Positions 8,817 through 18,300 of a stretch of 43,377 nucleotides of DNA are shown piece by piece. The notes under the pieces were generated by a model. It searched no databases. It was given only the letters and a program-made list of their open reading frames with translations, and was not told where the DNA came from. The number at the start of each line of letters is the position of its first letter. Position 1 is the stretch's first letter. The position numbers and the translations under genes are program-made. The DNA lies in assembly GCF_020532625.1 (NCBI RefSeq), contig NZ_JAJAUY010000042.1, positions 1-43,377 of the forward strand, given 5' to 3'. Source of the stretch: Streptomyces antimicrobicus (lineage in GTDB: Bacteria > Actinomycetota > Actinomycetes > Streptomycetales > Streptomycetaceae).

Positions 8817-9971
8817 TCAGGGCGCGGGCTCGGTGGTGACCACCGGGATCGCGGTCAGCTCGGCCACCGCCGCCACGCAGGCGTCGGTGTCGGCCGCCGT
8901 CACGACGGCCATGCCCAGGCGGTCCGACGAGGAGCGCAGCGGGTGCACCACGTCCCCGGGGAGGACGGAGACGTCCCAGGCGTGCAGGTGCCCGCGGGTC
9001 AGGACGGGCGGCGGCGCGACGGCCGTGACCCGGCCGGGCGCCGCGGTGAGGAAGACGGTCGCGGCGGCCGCGGCCGTGACCGGCTCCCGGCGCACCGGGG
9101 CGCCGACGGCCCAGCCGAGGGCCGCCTCGCGCCAGGCGACCCCGGTGGTGAGGCGGACCAGGTCGGCGATGCCGTCGCCGCCCAGCCGGGTGTGGGTCTC
9201 GATCACGACGACCTTGTCGCCGTCGACCATGACCTCGGTGTGGCTCGGCCCGTCGGTCACGCCGACGGCGTCGAGGAGCTCCTCGACCGCGCGGGCCACG
9301 AGCTCCTGCCGGCGCCGGTCCAGCGCCGGCGGCGGCATGACGTGGCTGACCTCGATGAACGCGCCCGTGGTGCCCTTCTGGGCGATGCCGAGGACGGTGT
9401 GCCGGCCGCCGGCGGAGAGGGCCTCGACGCTGAACTCCTGCCCCTCGGCGAACTGCTCCAGCAAGGTGGCGGCCGTACGCCGCTCCGCCGGGAGCTCGTC
9501 CGGGCCCTCCAGCAGCGCGATGGCGGTGCTGCCGGACCCGTCGACGGGCTTGGCCACGACCCGCCCGTGCGCGGCGAACAGCCGCGCGACCGCCTCCGCG
9601 TCGTCGCCCGGCGCGAACGCCGGGTTCAGGTGCGGGGCCTTGCGCTCCAGGACGCGCCGCATCGCCAGCTTGTCCCGGGTGGCCCGGACCACCTCGGGGT
9701 CCACGCCGACGACGCCCAGGTGGCGGGCCGCGACGGCGGCCGGCTCCAGGCCGAGCTCGGTGAGCGAGACCACCGCCGTGGGGGCCAGCGGCCGCAGCAC
9801 CTCGTCGGTGAAGGCGAGGAAGGCCGACCTGTCCAGGAAATCGCAGGTCAGGACGCGGTCGTCCGGGCCGAGGGCGGCGGCGCCGGGCAGCTGGACGTGC
9901 ACCAGCTCGCCGGGCAGGCGCGCGGCCTCCCGGGCCACGGTCGGGTTGGCGCCGACGATCACGAGCGTCAC
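8817..9971 (-). CDS. Second ATP-grasp enzyme, first gene of the cassette
   Basis: ATP-grasp protein of 384 residues, unlike the other one in sequence. It has an N-terminal Rossmann-like segment beginning TLVIVGANP, nucleotide-binding lysines in TRDKLAM (Lys101) and VVAKPVDGSGS (Lys141), and the metal-binding region VVVIETHTRLGG. The layout resembles amino-acid/peptide ligases with a biotin-carboxylase-like fold. I chose GTG at 9971 because AAAGGA lies 7 bases upstream and the fold begins at once; the longer 401-residue reading adds a Cys/Pro-rich start without a site. A promoter with a perfect TTGACA lies about 35 bases upstream. Two different ATP-grasp enzymes in one cassette suggest two condensation steps. 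Confidence 0.9.
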   Translation of the reverse strand: MTLVIVGANPTVAREAARLPGELVHVQLPGAAALGPDDRVLTCDFLDRSAFLAFTDEVLRPLAPTAVVSLTELGLEPAAVAARHLGVVGVDPEVVRATRDKLAMRRVLERKAPHLNPAFAPGDDAEAVARLFAAHGRVVAKPVDGSGSTAIALLEGPDELPAERRTAATLLEQFAEGQEFSVEALSAGGRHTVLGIAQKGTTGAFIEVSHVMPPPALDRRRQELVARAVEELLDAVGVTDGPSHTEVMVDGDKVVVIETHTRLGGDGIADLVRLTTGVAWREAALGWAVGAPVRREPVTAAAAATVFLTAAPGRVTAVAPPPVLTRGHLHAWDVSVLPGDVVHPLRSSSDRLGMAVVTAADTDACVAAVAELTAIPVVTTEPAP

Positions 9972-10012
9972 GAGCGGGTCCTTTCGTCCGGTCGGCGCGG
10001 GGCAGGGGCCAC

Positions 10013-10041
10013 AACATCGCAAGCGTGATCACGGCTGTCAA
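10013..10041 (-). promoter_or_regulatory. Promoter of the ATP-grasp/radical SAM cassette
   Basis: On the minus strand, -35 TTGACA (10036-10041) is followed by a 17-bp spacer and -10 GATGTT (10013-10018). The predicted transcript start is near 10006, about 35 bases before the GTG at 9971. The -35 is perfect for a vegetative sigma factor; the -10 is weaker. Confidence 0.65.
10024..10033. promoter_or_regulatory. Palindromic operator candidate inside the promoter spacer
   Basis: The perfect 10-bp palindrome CGTGATCACG lies wholly between the -35 and -10 boxes of the cassette promoter. A dimeric regulator bound here would block RNA polymerase. No regulator gene is recognisable in the cassette, so the cognate protein is unknown. 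Confidence 0.4.
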
Positions 10042-10316
10042 CAGTCGGCCGTCCGACCGGTATCCACCGCCCAAACGGCCCCTGACCTGCGCCGAACCCG
10101 CTCCGCTCAAGGCCTGTTCGAGGGTCGGTGGGCCTCGGGGACCAGCCGCGCGCGGCTCCCGCTCAAGGCCGGGCAGCCATGCGTTTCCGGACAGAATTCC
10201 GATGCCCGCGACACACTCCGTTCACAAAACCGCAGGACGGCGTGATGTGGGTCGGCTGATTCCGGCCAAGAGTCCGGAACTCCGCGCCGCGGCACGGGAA
10301 TCGGCCGGGAACGGGG
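10042..10316. other. Intergenic region without a recognisable gene
   Basis: Together with the promoter just described, this forms a 345-bp gap between the cassette and the glycosyltransferase gene. It is less GC-rich than the flanking genes. It holds an 11-bp direct repeat (CGCTCAAGGCC near 10104 and 10160) and a weak inverted repeat TTCCGG/CCGGAA near 10260-10280 that might end the glycosyltransferase transcript. I see no credible small gene. Confidence 0.6.
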
Positions 10317-11774
10317 TTAGCCGATCTCCCCCGAGGGGCACTCGCCCGGCCTGGCGTACAGGGCCACCCGCGCCCCGTGGACCGCGCGGACCTCGCACAG
10401 GTCGAAGAAGACGGCCAGGGTCTGGCGCTTGACCGCCTCGCGGGGGAACGCGTCCAGCGGCTGGTCCGCCGGGTCCATCAGGGCCAGGACGCGCGGGGCC
10501 TCGGTCAGCCGGGCGCGGAGCCGGTCCGAGGGCAGTTCGGTGCCCTGCAGGGTGCGGGAGGCGGTGGGCGTCGCCGCGAGCGCGAGGTCGGTCAGGCCGT
10601 CGTACACCCCGGGCGAGGACAGCAGCCACTCGCGGCGCCGGGCCGGCATGAACAGCACCGCGTCGCCCGGCCGGGCCAGGTCCCGTACGGCCGCCGCCAC
10701 CGCCAGGGCGTCGTCCTTGCGGCTGTCCGGCGTCCGCAGCCACAAGGACCACGGCACCAGCGCCCCGGCCAGGGCCAGCGCCGCCGCCAGGGCCGCGGCC
10801 GGGCGCAGGGCCCGCGCCGGCGGCCGGGCCGGCGCCGGGGGCCGGGCCCGTGCCCCCGCCAGCAGCGCGAGCCCCGCCAGGGCGTAGAGCACGTACCGGT
10901 CGACGTAGAGCGGACGGACCAGCGAGACCGCGAGCAGCAGCCCCGGCGGGAGCAGGACGAGCGGCAGCGCGAGCCGGACGAGGTCGCGGTCGGCGTCCCG
11001 GGCCAGCAGCAGCGCCAGCCCCGCGACCAGCGCGTACGCCGCCCAGTCGGCCCACGAGGGCCGCCCCAGCCAGCCCAGCTGCCGGTCGGCCTGCCCGGCG
11101 CCCACCAGGGCCAGGGGCAGCGCGCACGCCACCACGGCCGCCGCGCACCGGCGCCAGGCGCGCAGCCGCCAGCCGGCGACGGCGTGGGCGAGCACGGCCA
11201 GCACGGCGAACGCGTGCAGCCAGCACGCCACCGCCAGCAGCACGGCGTACGCCACCCACCGGCGCCGGTGCAGCGCGTACGTCGCCCAGACCACGGCCGC
11301 CGCGACCAGCGCGTAGGACCGGCCCTCCTGGGCGTACATCTGCACGGGCGGCAGCACGGCGTACGCCACGCCCGCGGCCAGCGCCGCCCGGGGACCTGCG
11401 AGCCGGTGGCCGAGCGCGGCGACCCCGGTCGCGGCGAGCGCGGTGGCGAGGACCGACGGCAGCCGGAGCGCGACCGGCGCGGGCAGGCCCAGGGCCTCGC
11501 CGAGCGGCAGGAGCGCGTGGGTGAGGGCGTAGTGGAGGCCGTGCACGGCGTCGACCTGGCCGAGCAGCCCCACCAGGTCGCCCAGGGGACGGCGGGCCAC
11601 CTGGAGCGTGACGGACTCGTCGCGCCACATGCTGCCGCCGCGGTCCAGGCGCCACAGGCCGAGGGCCAGGGCGAGCAGCGGGGGCAGCCAGCGCCACGGT
11701 GCCGTCCGGCCGGCGGACGCGGTCCGGCTGATGGCGGCCTCCTGGTGCTTCCGGTGCGGGTGCGGCGCCCCCAT
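10317..11774 (-). CDS. GT39-like (ArnT/PMT-type) membrane glycosyltransferase
   Basis: Polytopic membrane protein of 485 residues with about 10-12 hydrophobic segments and a soluble extracytoplasmic C-terminal domain. The first external loop carries WRDES (Asp52-Glu53), the acidic motif of polyprenyl-phosphate-sugar-dependent GT-C enzymes, and the following VHGLHYALTHALL segment is also family-like. These enzymes move a sugar from a lipid-linked donor to a protein, lipid or cell-wall acceptor outside the membrane. I chose ATG at 11774; the longer upstream reading is an antisense shadow of the divergent lipoprotein gene. Only 37 bp separate the two divergent start codons. Acceptor and sugar are unknown. 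Confidence 0.88.
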   Translation of the reverse strand: MGAPHPHRKHQEAAISRTASAGRTAPWRWLPPLLALALGLWRLDRGGSMWRDESVTLQVARRPLGDLVGLLGQVDAVHGLHYALTHALLPLGEALGLPAPVALRLPSVLATALAATGVAALGHRLAGPRAALAAGVAYAVLPPVQMYAQEGRSYALVAAAVVWATYALHRRRWVAYAVLLAVACWLHAFAVLAVLAHAVAGWRLRAWRRCAAAVVACALPLALVGAGQADRQLGWLGRPSWADWAAYALVAGLALLLARDADRDLVRLALPLVLLPPGLLLAVSLVRPLYVDRYVLYALAGLALLAGARARPPAPARPPARALRPAAALAAALALAGALVPWSLWLRTPDSRKDDALAVAAAVRDLARPGDAVLFMPARRREWLLSSPGVYDGLTDLALAATPTASRTLQGTELPSDRLRARLTEAPRVLALMDPADQPLDAFPREAVKRQTLAVFFDLCEVRAVHGARVALYARPGECPSGEIG

Positions 11775-11811
11775 ACTCGCGGTACGGGGCAGTGCGACGC
11801 GGAGGTGGGGT

Positions 11812-12372
11812 GTGCGCGAGGGCCGGGCGAGGGTGGCGGGCGTGGTGATCGGTGCCGTGCTGGGCGCCGTGGTGCTGGGCGGGTGCGGGGGCGGCTCCGG
11901 TTCCGCCGCCGGTGCGGGTGCCGGTGCCGGTAGCGGTACGGCGGACGACCGGACCTCCACCGCCGGGGCCCCGCCCTCGGCCTCCGCCTCCGCCTCCGCC
12001 ACCGCGTCCGCGCCCGCCGCCGAACCGACCGCCGACCAGCGCCTGGTCACCGTCACCCGCAGCGGTGGCTTCGCCGGCAAGCAGATCAGCCTGCTGGTCA
12101 AGGCCGACGGCTCGTGGACCCGGCTGGACGGGAAGGCGCAGAAGACGGGCTCGGGGCGGCTGTCGGCCGCGGAGCTCGACGCCCTGCGGGGCGCGCTCAA
12201 GGCGGCCGACTTCCCGCGGCTGCCCCGGACGGTGCTGAGCGAGAAGCCGGTCTACGACGGGTTCACGTACGCCTTCGTGCACGGGGGCTACGAGGTGGCG
12301 GCGGACGGCGCGGTGATGCCGGCCGGGCTGACGAAGGTGCTCCAGTCGCTGCCGCCGTTCGACGCGGCGTAG
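11812..12372 (+). CDS. Lipoprotein with an emfourin-like domain
   Basis: Predicted lipoprotein of 186 residues. A short charged N terminus, a hydrophobic stretch and lipobox LGGC are followed by a Gly/Ser/Ala/Pro-rich linker. The folded part (about 80-186) begins VTVTRSGGFAG and runs through a KADGSWTRLDG strand, an LSAAELDALRGAL helix and FTYAF near the end. This pattern resembles emfourin, the small protein inhibitor of protealysin-type M4 proteases. The GTG start at 11812 has GGAGG six bases upstream; longer forms in the frame lack a site and place residues before the signal peptide. An inhibitor or sensor role at the outer membrane face is inference. Confidence 0.85.
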   Translation: MREGRARVAGVVIGAVLGAVVLGGCGGGSGSAAGAGAGAGSGTADDRTSTAGAPPSASASASATASAPAAEPTADQRLVTVTRSGGFAGKQISLLVKADGSWTRLDGKAQKTGSGRLSAAELDALRGALKAADFPRLPRTVLSEKPVYDGFTYAFVHGGYEVAADGAVMPAGLTKVLQSLPPFDAA

Positions 12373-12483
12373 GGCGCCGGGGGGCGGGGCGGCGGGGCGC
12401 CGGGGCGGCGCGTCAGGGGGTTGCCCGCGCGGAACACCGCGGCTCCTCGGTTCGTTCTCGCGGATGATCGAGAGGAGCCGCCA

Positions 12484-13170
12484 GTGAACAGCCATGCCGA
12501 GTCCGTGACGATCGAGCGCCGGGAGGGGCCGTACGGCGAAGTCGTCCTCCGGCGGCGGGGAGACGTGTTCGAGATCATCGCCAACGGGTGCTTCCTGATG
12601 GACACCTCCGACGGGCGGTCCGAGCGGCTGCTCGTCGACGCTGCCCTGGGCGCCCTCGACCCCGCTCCGGCGGGGGCCGCCGGGCCCGCGCTGCTCATCG
12701 GCGGGCTCGGTGTCGGGTTCTCGCTCGTGCACGCCGCCGCGCAGCCCGCGTGGGGGCGGATCGTGGTTGCCGAGCGTGAGCAGGCCGTGATCGACTGGCA
12801 CCGCCGCGGGCCGCTCGGCGAGCTCACCGCGGCGGCGGTCGCCGACCCCCGCGTCAGCCTGCTGCACACCGATCTCGTCACATTTCTGCGTCAGGGTCCG
12901 GAGCGTTTCGACGCCCTCTGCCTCGACATCGACAACGGTCCCGACTGGACGGTCACGGAGGACAACCGCGGGCTCTACTCACCTGCCGGACTGGCTTCCT
13001 GCCGGGCCCGGTTGAGGCCGGGAGGGGTGCTGGCGGTGTGGTCGGCGCAGCCGTCGGAGGCGTTCGAGGAGGCGATGCGGAATGCCGGATTCAGCTCGGT
13101 ACGCACCGAAGAGGTGCCCGTTGCCCGAGGTGTCCCGGACGTGATCCATCTCGGCCGGAACCCCTCATAG
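12484..13170 (+). CDS. Spermidine-synthase-like methyltransferase-fold protein
   Basis: Protein of 228 residues with a small N-terminal beta-strand domain and a Rossmann core. The nucleotide-binding glycine motif is LIGGLGVGFS (about 71-80), followed by an acidic strand end (VVAERE) and LDIDNGPDW. The latter is typical of actinobacterial proteins annotated as spermidine synthases but differs from the GGGDG of true aminopropyltransferases. True polyamine synthesis is therefore doubtful; a SAM- or dcSAM-binding enzyme is as much as can be said. GTG at 12484 has GAGGAG six bases upstream. It lies just ahead of the two-component pair. Confidence 0.88.
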   Translation: MNSHAESVTIERREGPYGEVVLRRRGDVFEIIANGCFLMDTSDGRSERLLVDAALGALDPAPAGAAGPALLIGGLGVGFSLVHAAAQPAWGRIVVAEREQAVIDWHRRGPLGELTAAAVADPRVSLLHTDLVTFLRQGPERFDALCLDIDNGPDWTVTEDNRGLYSPAGLASCRARLRPGGVLAVWSAQPSEAFEEAMRNAGFSSVRTEEVPVARGVPDVIHLGRNPS

Positions 13171-13229
13171 CCGCAGGCCGGTGGCTCCTCTACGCTGCCC
13201 CCATCACGCTGGACTACCGGGGCGGGACG

Positions 13230-13970
13230 ATGGAACAGACACACAGCACACCGATCGGCGCGGCGGCCACTCCTGGCGCCCAGCGGCGGGTGCTCGTCGT
13301 GGAGGACGACCGGACGATCGCGGAGGCGATCGCCGCCCGGCTGCGAGCAGAGGGCTTCCAGGTCCAGGTGGCCACCGACGGCCCCGCCGCCGTCGCGCTC
13401 GCGGAGAGCTGGCTGCCGGAGCTGCTGGTGCTCGACGTGATGCTGCCGGGCTTCGACGGCCTGGAGGTCTGCCGCCGGGTCCAGGCCCAGCGCCCGGTCC
13501 CGGTGCTGATGCTCACGGCGCGTGACGACGAGACCGACATGCTGGTCGGTCTCGGCGTCGGCGCCGACGACTACATGACCAAGCCGTTCTCCATGCGGGA
13601 GCTGGCCGCGCGCGTGCACGTGCTGCTGCGCCGGGTCGAGCGGGCGAACCTCGCCGCCACCGCCCCCCGCGGGTCCACGCTGCGGCTGGGCGACCTGGAG
13701 ATCGACCACGCGCAGCGCCGCGTCCGGGTGCACGCCGAGGACGTGCACCTGACGCCGACCGAGTTCGACCTGCTGGTGTGCCTGGCCGGGACCCCCCGGG
13801 CGGTACTCTCGCGCGAGCAGCTGCTGGCGGAGGTCTGGGACTGGGCGGACGCCTCGGGCACCCGGACCGTGGACAGCCACATCAAGGCCTTGCGCCGCAA
13901 GATCGGCGCCGAGCGGATCCGTACGGTCCACGGGGTGGGTTACGCCCTGGAGACCCCGGCGCAGCCGTGA
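13230..13970 (+). CDS. OmpR/PhoB-family response regulator
   Basis: DNA-binding response regulator of 246 residues. The receiver domain has the acidic pair VVEDD near 23-27, phospho-acceptor Asp69 in LLVLDVMLP, a conserved Thr in MLTARDD and Lys118 in YMTKPF. The winged-helix DNA-binding domain (about 145-240) contains LTPTEFDLL and the recognition region TRTVDSHIKALRRK, ending with the usual IRTVHGVGYAL. ATG at 13230 begins a normal-length protein. Its stop overlaps the kinase start (GTGA). The pair sits directly upstream of kgd, as in other streptomycetes as far as I recall. Target genes are unknown. Confidence 0.95.
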   Translation: MEQTHSTPIGAAATPGAQRRVLVVEDDRTIAEAIAARLRAEGFQVQVATDGPAAVALAESWLPELLVLDVMLPGFDGLEVCRRVQAQRPVPVLMLTARDDETDMLVGLGVGADDYMTKPFSMRELAARVHVLLRRVERANLAATAPRGSTLRLGDLEIDHAQRRVRVHAEDVHLTPTEFDLLVCLAGTPRAVLSREQLLAEVWDWADASGTRTVDSHIKALRRKIGAERIRTVHGVGYALETPAQP

Positions 13971-15085
13971 GCTGCGGGCCCCGGCCCCGGCCGGCGGAGC
14001 GGCTGCGCGGCGGGGGCGAGGGGTTCCCGCCGCTGCGGCCGTTCTCCCCGTTCTCGATCAAGACCAAGCTGGGCACGCTCGTGGTGGTCTCGGTCTTCAT
14101 CACGACCGGACTGCTGCTGGTGGCCCTGCGCACCGAGACCGAGCTGCGGTTCATCACGGTCTTCTCGGTGATCGCCTCGATGCTGATCACCCAATTCGTG
14201 GCGCACAGCCTCACCGCGCCGCTGGACGACATGATCACCGTCGCCCGTTCCATCTCGCACGGCGACTACACCCGGCGGGTGCGCGGCGCGGGGCGCCGGG
14301 ACGAGCTCGGGGACCTCGCCGCCACGATCAACCTCATGGCGGACGACCTGGAGGCGGTCGACCGGCACCGCAAGGAACTGGTCGCCAACGTCTCGCACGA
14401 GCTCCGCACGCCCATCGCGGCGCTGCGGGCGGTCCTGGAGAACGTGGTCGACGGGGTGTCGGCCGCCGACCCCGAGACCATGCGGACCATGCTGAAGCAG
14501 ACCGAGCGGCTGGGCCGCCTGGTGGAGACGCTGCTGGACCTGTCGCGCCTGGACAACGGCGTGGTCCCGCTGAAGGCCCGGCGCTTCGAGGTGTGGCCGT
14601 ACCTGTCCGGGGTGCTGAAGGAGTCGGGGCTGGCGGCGGCCGGCCGGCCGGGGCTGGCCTCCGGGTCCGGCGGGCACACCCGCAACGACGTCCATCTGCA
14701 CCTGGACGTCTTCCCCTCCGACCTGACCGCGCACGCGGACGCGGAGCGGCTGCACCAGGTGGTGGCCAACCTGATCGACAACGCGGTCAAGCACAGCCCG
14801 CCGCACGGCCGGGTCACCGTCCGCGCCCGCGGCGGCGCGGCGCCCGGGAGCCTGACGCTGGAGGTGCTCGACGAGGGCCCGGGCATCCCGCAGACGGAGT
14901 GGCACCGGGTCTTCGAGCGGTTCAACCGCGGCAGCGGCAAGGGCGGCGACGGGGGCACCGGGCTGGGCCTGGCGATCGCCCGGTGGGCCGTCGGGCTGCA
15001 CGGCGGTGACATCCGCGTGGCCGAATCGTCACGCGGCTGCCGGATCCTCGTCACCCTTCCGGGAACACCGCAGGCCGCAGGTTGA
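13967..15085 (+). CDS. HAMP-domain sensor histidine kinase
   Basis: Membrane sensor kinase of 372 residues, partner of the upstream regulator through a 4-bp overlap (GTGA). Two closely spaced membrane segments (about 36-54 and 62-80) leave almost no extracellular loop, so it probably senses a membrane or intracellular signal. A HAMP domain follows, then the phospho-acceptor box NVSHELRTPIAALR with His144. The ATPase domain has the N box NLIDNAVKH, the G1 box DEGPGIP and the G2 box GTGLGLAIA. All catalytic boxes are intact. The GTG start is fixed by the overlap. Confidence 0.95.
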   Translation: MSCGPRPRPAERLRGGGEGFPPLRPFSPFSIKTKLGTLVVVSVFITTGLLLVALRTETELRFITVFSVIASMLITQFVAHSLTAPLDDMITVARSISHGDYTRRVRGAGRRDELGDLAATINLMADDLEAVDRHRKELVANVSHELRTPIAALRAVLENVVDGVSAADPETMRTMLKQTERLGRLVETLLDLSRLDNGVVPLKARRFEVWPYLSGVLKESGLAAAGRPGLASGSGGHTRNDVHLHLDVFPSDLTAHADAERLHQVVANLIDNAVKHSPPHGRVTVRARGGAAPGSLTLEVLDEGPGIPQTEWHRVFERFNRGSGKGGDGGTGLGLAIARWAVGLHGGDIRVAESSRGCRILVTLPGTPQAAG

Positions 15086-15343
15086 CGTAGGGTTCGAAGG
15101 ACAAGGAAATGATCTCGGCCACACGTGCACGGGATCCGTCAGGGGTGCGACGCCATACGGCCGCAACCCCGGTCCCGGCTACCCGAACCAGGCTGGTTTC
15201 CCGCCATTCCCCCCGGCGAAACCCGCCGTTCGATGTGACCTGCGCGACGTAAGTCCCGCCCGGTCTGCATCTCACCGCCTGAGAGGCGTAGCCTTTATTC
15301 CCGCTGTCCATACCTTGTGAAGCGGAAGAGGGCGGTTGCCGCC

Positions 15344-18300
15344 GTGTCGCCACAGTCCCCGAGTAACCCGAGCACCACGACCGAAGCAACAGCAGGCGGG
15401 AAGAACCCCGCCTCGGGCTTCGGCGCCAATGAGTGGCTCGTCGACGAGATCTACCAGCAGTACCTCCAGGACCCGAATTCGGTCGATCGCGCCTGGTGGG
15501 ACTTCTTCGCCGACTACAAGCCGGGGGGCGGCGCAGCCGCTCCGGACCGGACGGAGAAGCAGACGACGGACGGCGCCTCCGCACAGGCCGCCACCACCGC
15601 CGCAGCCCCGCAGGTCTCCGACGCCGCCGCCACGGGGGCGGCCGGCGCCGCCGTACCGGCCCCCACGGCCGCGCCCGCCGCGCCCACATCCGTGTCAGCT
15701 CCTGCCCCTGCTCCTGCCACTCCCTCTGGTGCCCCTGCTGTGACTGTCACCTCCCAGGCCCAGGCCGCCGCACCGGCCGCGCCTGCCCCTGCGGCCGCCG
15801 CTCCGGCCGCCGCCGCCCCGGCTCAGAAGTCCGCGCCCGCGACCGAGGCCCCTGCCGGCCCCGAGCTCGTGACGCTCCGCGGACCGGCCGCCGCGGTCGC
15901 CAAGAACATGAACGCCTCGCTGGAGATGCCCACGGCCACGTCCGTGCGCGCCGTCCCGGTGAAGCTGCTGTTCGACAACCGCATCGTCATCAACAACCAC
16001 CTCAAGCGCGCCCGGGGCGGGAAGATCTCCTTCACGCACCTGATCGGCTACGCGATGGTGCGGGCCATCAAGGCCATGCCGTCGATGAACTGGTCGTACG
16101 CGGAGAAGGACGGCAAGCCGACCCTCGTCAAGCCGGACCACGTCAACTTCGGCCTCGCGATCGACCTGGTCAAGCCCAACGGTGACCGCCAGCTCGTCGT
16201 CGCCGGCATCAAGAAGGCCGAGACCCTCGACTTCTTCGGCTTCTGGCAGGCCTACGAGGACATCGTCCGCCGCGCCCGCGTCGGCAAGCTGACGATGGAC
16301 GACTTCACCGGCGTCACGGTCTCCCTGACCAACCCGGGCGGCCTCGGCACCGTCCACTCCGTGCCCCGCCTGATGCCCGGGCAGTCGGTCATCATGGGCG
16401 TCGGCTCCATGGACTACCCCGCCGAGTTCCAGGGCACCTCCCAGGACACCCTGAACAAGCTGGGCATCTCCAAGGTCATGACCCTGACCTCGACCTACGA
16501 CCACCGGGTCATCCAGGGCGCGGCCTCCGGCGAGTTCCTGCGCATCGTCGCCAACCTCCTCCTCGGCGAGGACGGCTTCTACGACGACGTCTTCGAGTCG
16601 CTGCGCATCCCGTACGAGCCGGTGCGCTGGCTGCGGGACATCGACGCCAGCCACGACGACGACGTCACCAAGGCCGCCCGCGTCTTCGAGCTGATCCACT
16701 CCTACCGGGTCCGCGGCCACGTCATGGCCGACACCGACCCGCTGGAGTACAAGCAGCGCAAGCACCCCGACCTGGACATCACCGAGCACGGCCTCACCCT
16801 GTGGGACCTGGAGCGCGAGTTCGCGGTCGGCGGCTTCGCCGGCAAGTCGATGATGAAGCTGCGCGACATCCTCGGCGTGCTGCGCGACTCGTACTGCCGC
16901 ACCACCGGCGTCGAGTTCATGCACATCCAGGACCCCAAGCAGCGCAAGTGGATCCAGGACCGCATCGAGCGCCCGCACAGCAAGCCGGAGCGCGAGGAGC
17001 AGCTGCGCATCCTGCGCCGCCTGAACGCGGCCGAGGCCTTCGAGACGTTCCTGCAGACGAAGTACGTCGGCCAGAAGCGCTTCTCCCTGGAGGGCGGCGA
17101 GTCCGTCATCCCGCTGCTCGACGCCGTCATCGACTCCGCGGCCGAGGCCCGCCTCGACGAGGTCGTCATCGGCATGGCCCACCGCGGCCGCCTGAACGTC
17201 CTGGCGAACATCGTCGGCAAGTCGTACGCGCAGATCTTCCGCGAGTTCGAGGGCAACCTCGACCCGAAGTCCATGCACGGCTCCGGCGACGTGAAGTACC
17301 ACCTGGGCGCCGAGGGCACCTTCACGGGCCTCGACGGCGAGCAGATCAAGGTCTCGCTGGTCGCCAACCCCTCCCACCTGGAGGCCGTCGACCCGGTCCT
17401 GGAGGGTGTCGCCCGCGCCAAGCAGGACGTCATCAACAAGGGCGGCACGGACTTCACCGTCCTGCCGGTCGCCCTGCACGGTGACGCGGCCTTCGCCGGC
17501 CAGGGTGTCGTCGCCGAGACCCTGAACATGTCGCAGCTGCGCGGCTACCGCACCGGCGGCACGGTCCACGTCGTCATCAACAACCAGGTCGGCTTCACCG
17601 CGGCGCCGGAGTCCTCGCGTTCGTCCATGTACGCGACCGACGTGGCCCGCATGATCGAGGCCCCGATCTTCCACGTCAACGGCGACGACCCCGAGGCCGT
17701 CGTCCGCGTCGCGCGGCTGGCGTTCGAGTTCCGCCAGGCGTTCAACAAGGACGTGGTCATCGACCTCATCTGCTACCGCCGCCGCGGCCACAACGAGTCG
17801 GACAACCCGGCGTTCACGCAGCCGCTGATGTACGACCTGATCGACAAGAAGCGCTCGGTGCGCAAGCTGTACACCGAGTCCCTCATCGGCCGCGGCGACA
17901 TCACGCTGGAAGAGGCCGAGCAGGCGCTGCAGGACTTCCAGGGCCAGCTGGAGAAGGTCTTCGCCGAGGTCCGCGAGGCCTCCGCGCAGCCGGCCGCCGG
18001 CGCGCCGGTCCCGGCCGAGCCGGGCGAGTTCCCGGTGGCCGTGGAGACCGCGGTCTCCTTCGAGGTCGTCAAGCGGATCGCCGAGTCCCAGGTCAGCATC
18101 CCCGAGGGCGTCACCGTCCACCCGCGTCTGCTGCCGCAGCTGCAGCGCCGCGCGGCGATGATCGACGACGGCACCATCGACTGGGGCATGGGCGAGACCC
18201 TGGCCTTCGGTTCGCTGCTGATGGAGGGCACCCCGGTCCGGCTGTCCGGCCAGGACTCCCGCCGCGGCACCTTCGGCCAGCGCCACGCGGTCCTCATCGA

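Noticed and set aside
12373..12420. GGCGCC-type inverted repeats after the lipoprotein gene as a terminator
   Set aside because: The run of G/C allows many short pairings but no long perfect stem.
15086..15100. tRNA T-loop-like GGGTTCGAAG motif downstream of the kinase gene
   Set aside because: No acceptor or anticodon stems can be built around it.
15083..15112. TTGACG near the end of the kinase gene as a kgd promoter
   Set aside because: No acceptable -10 at the right distance, and it lies more than 230 bases before the kgd start.
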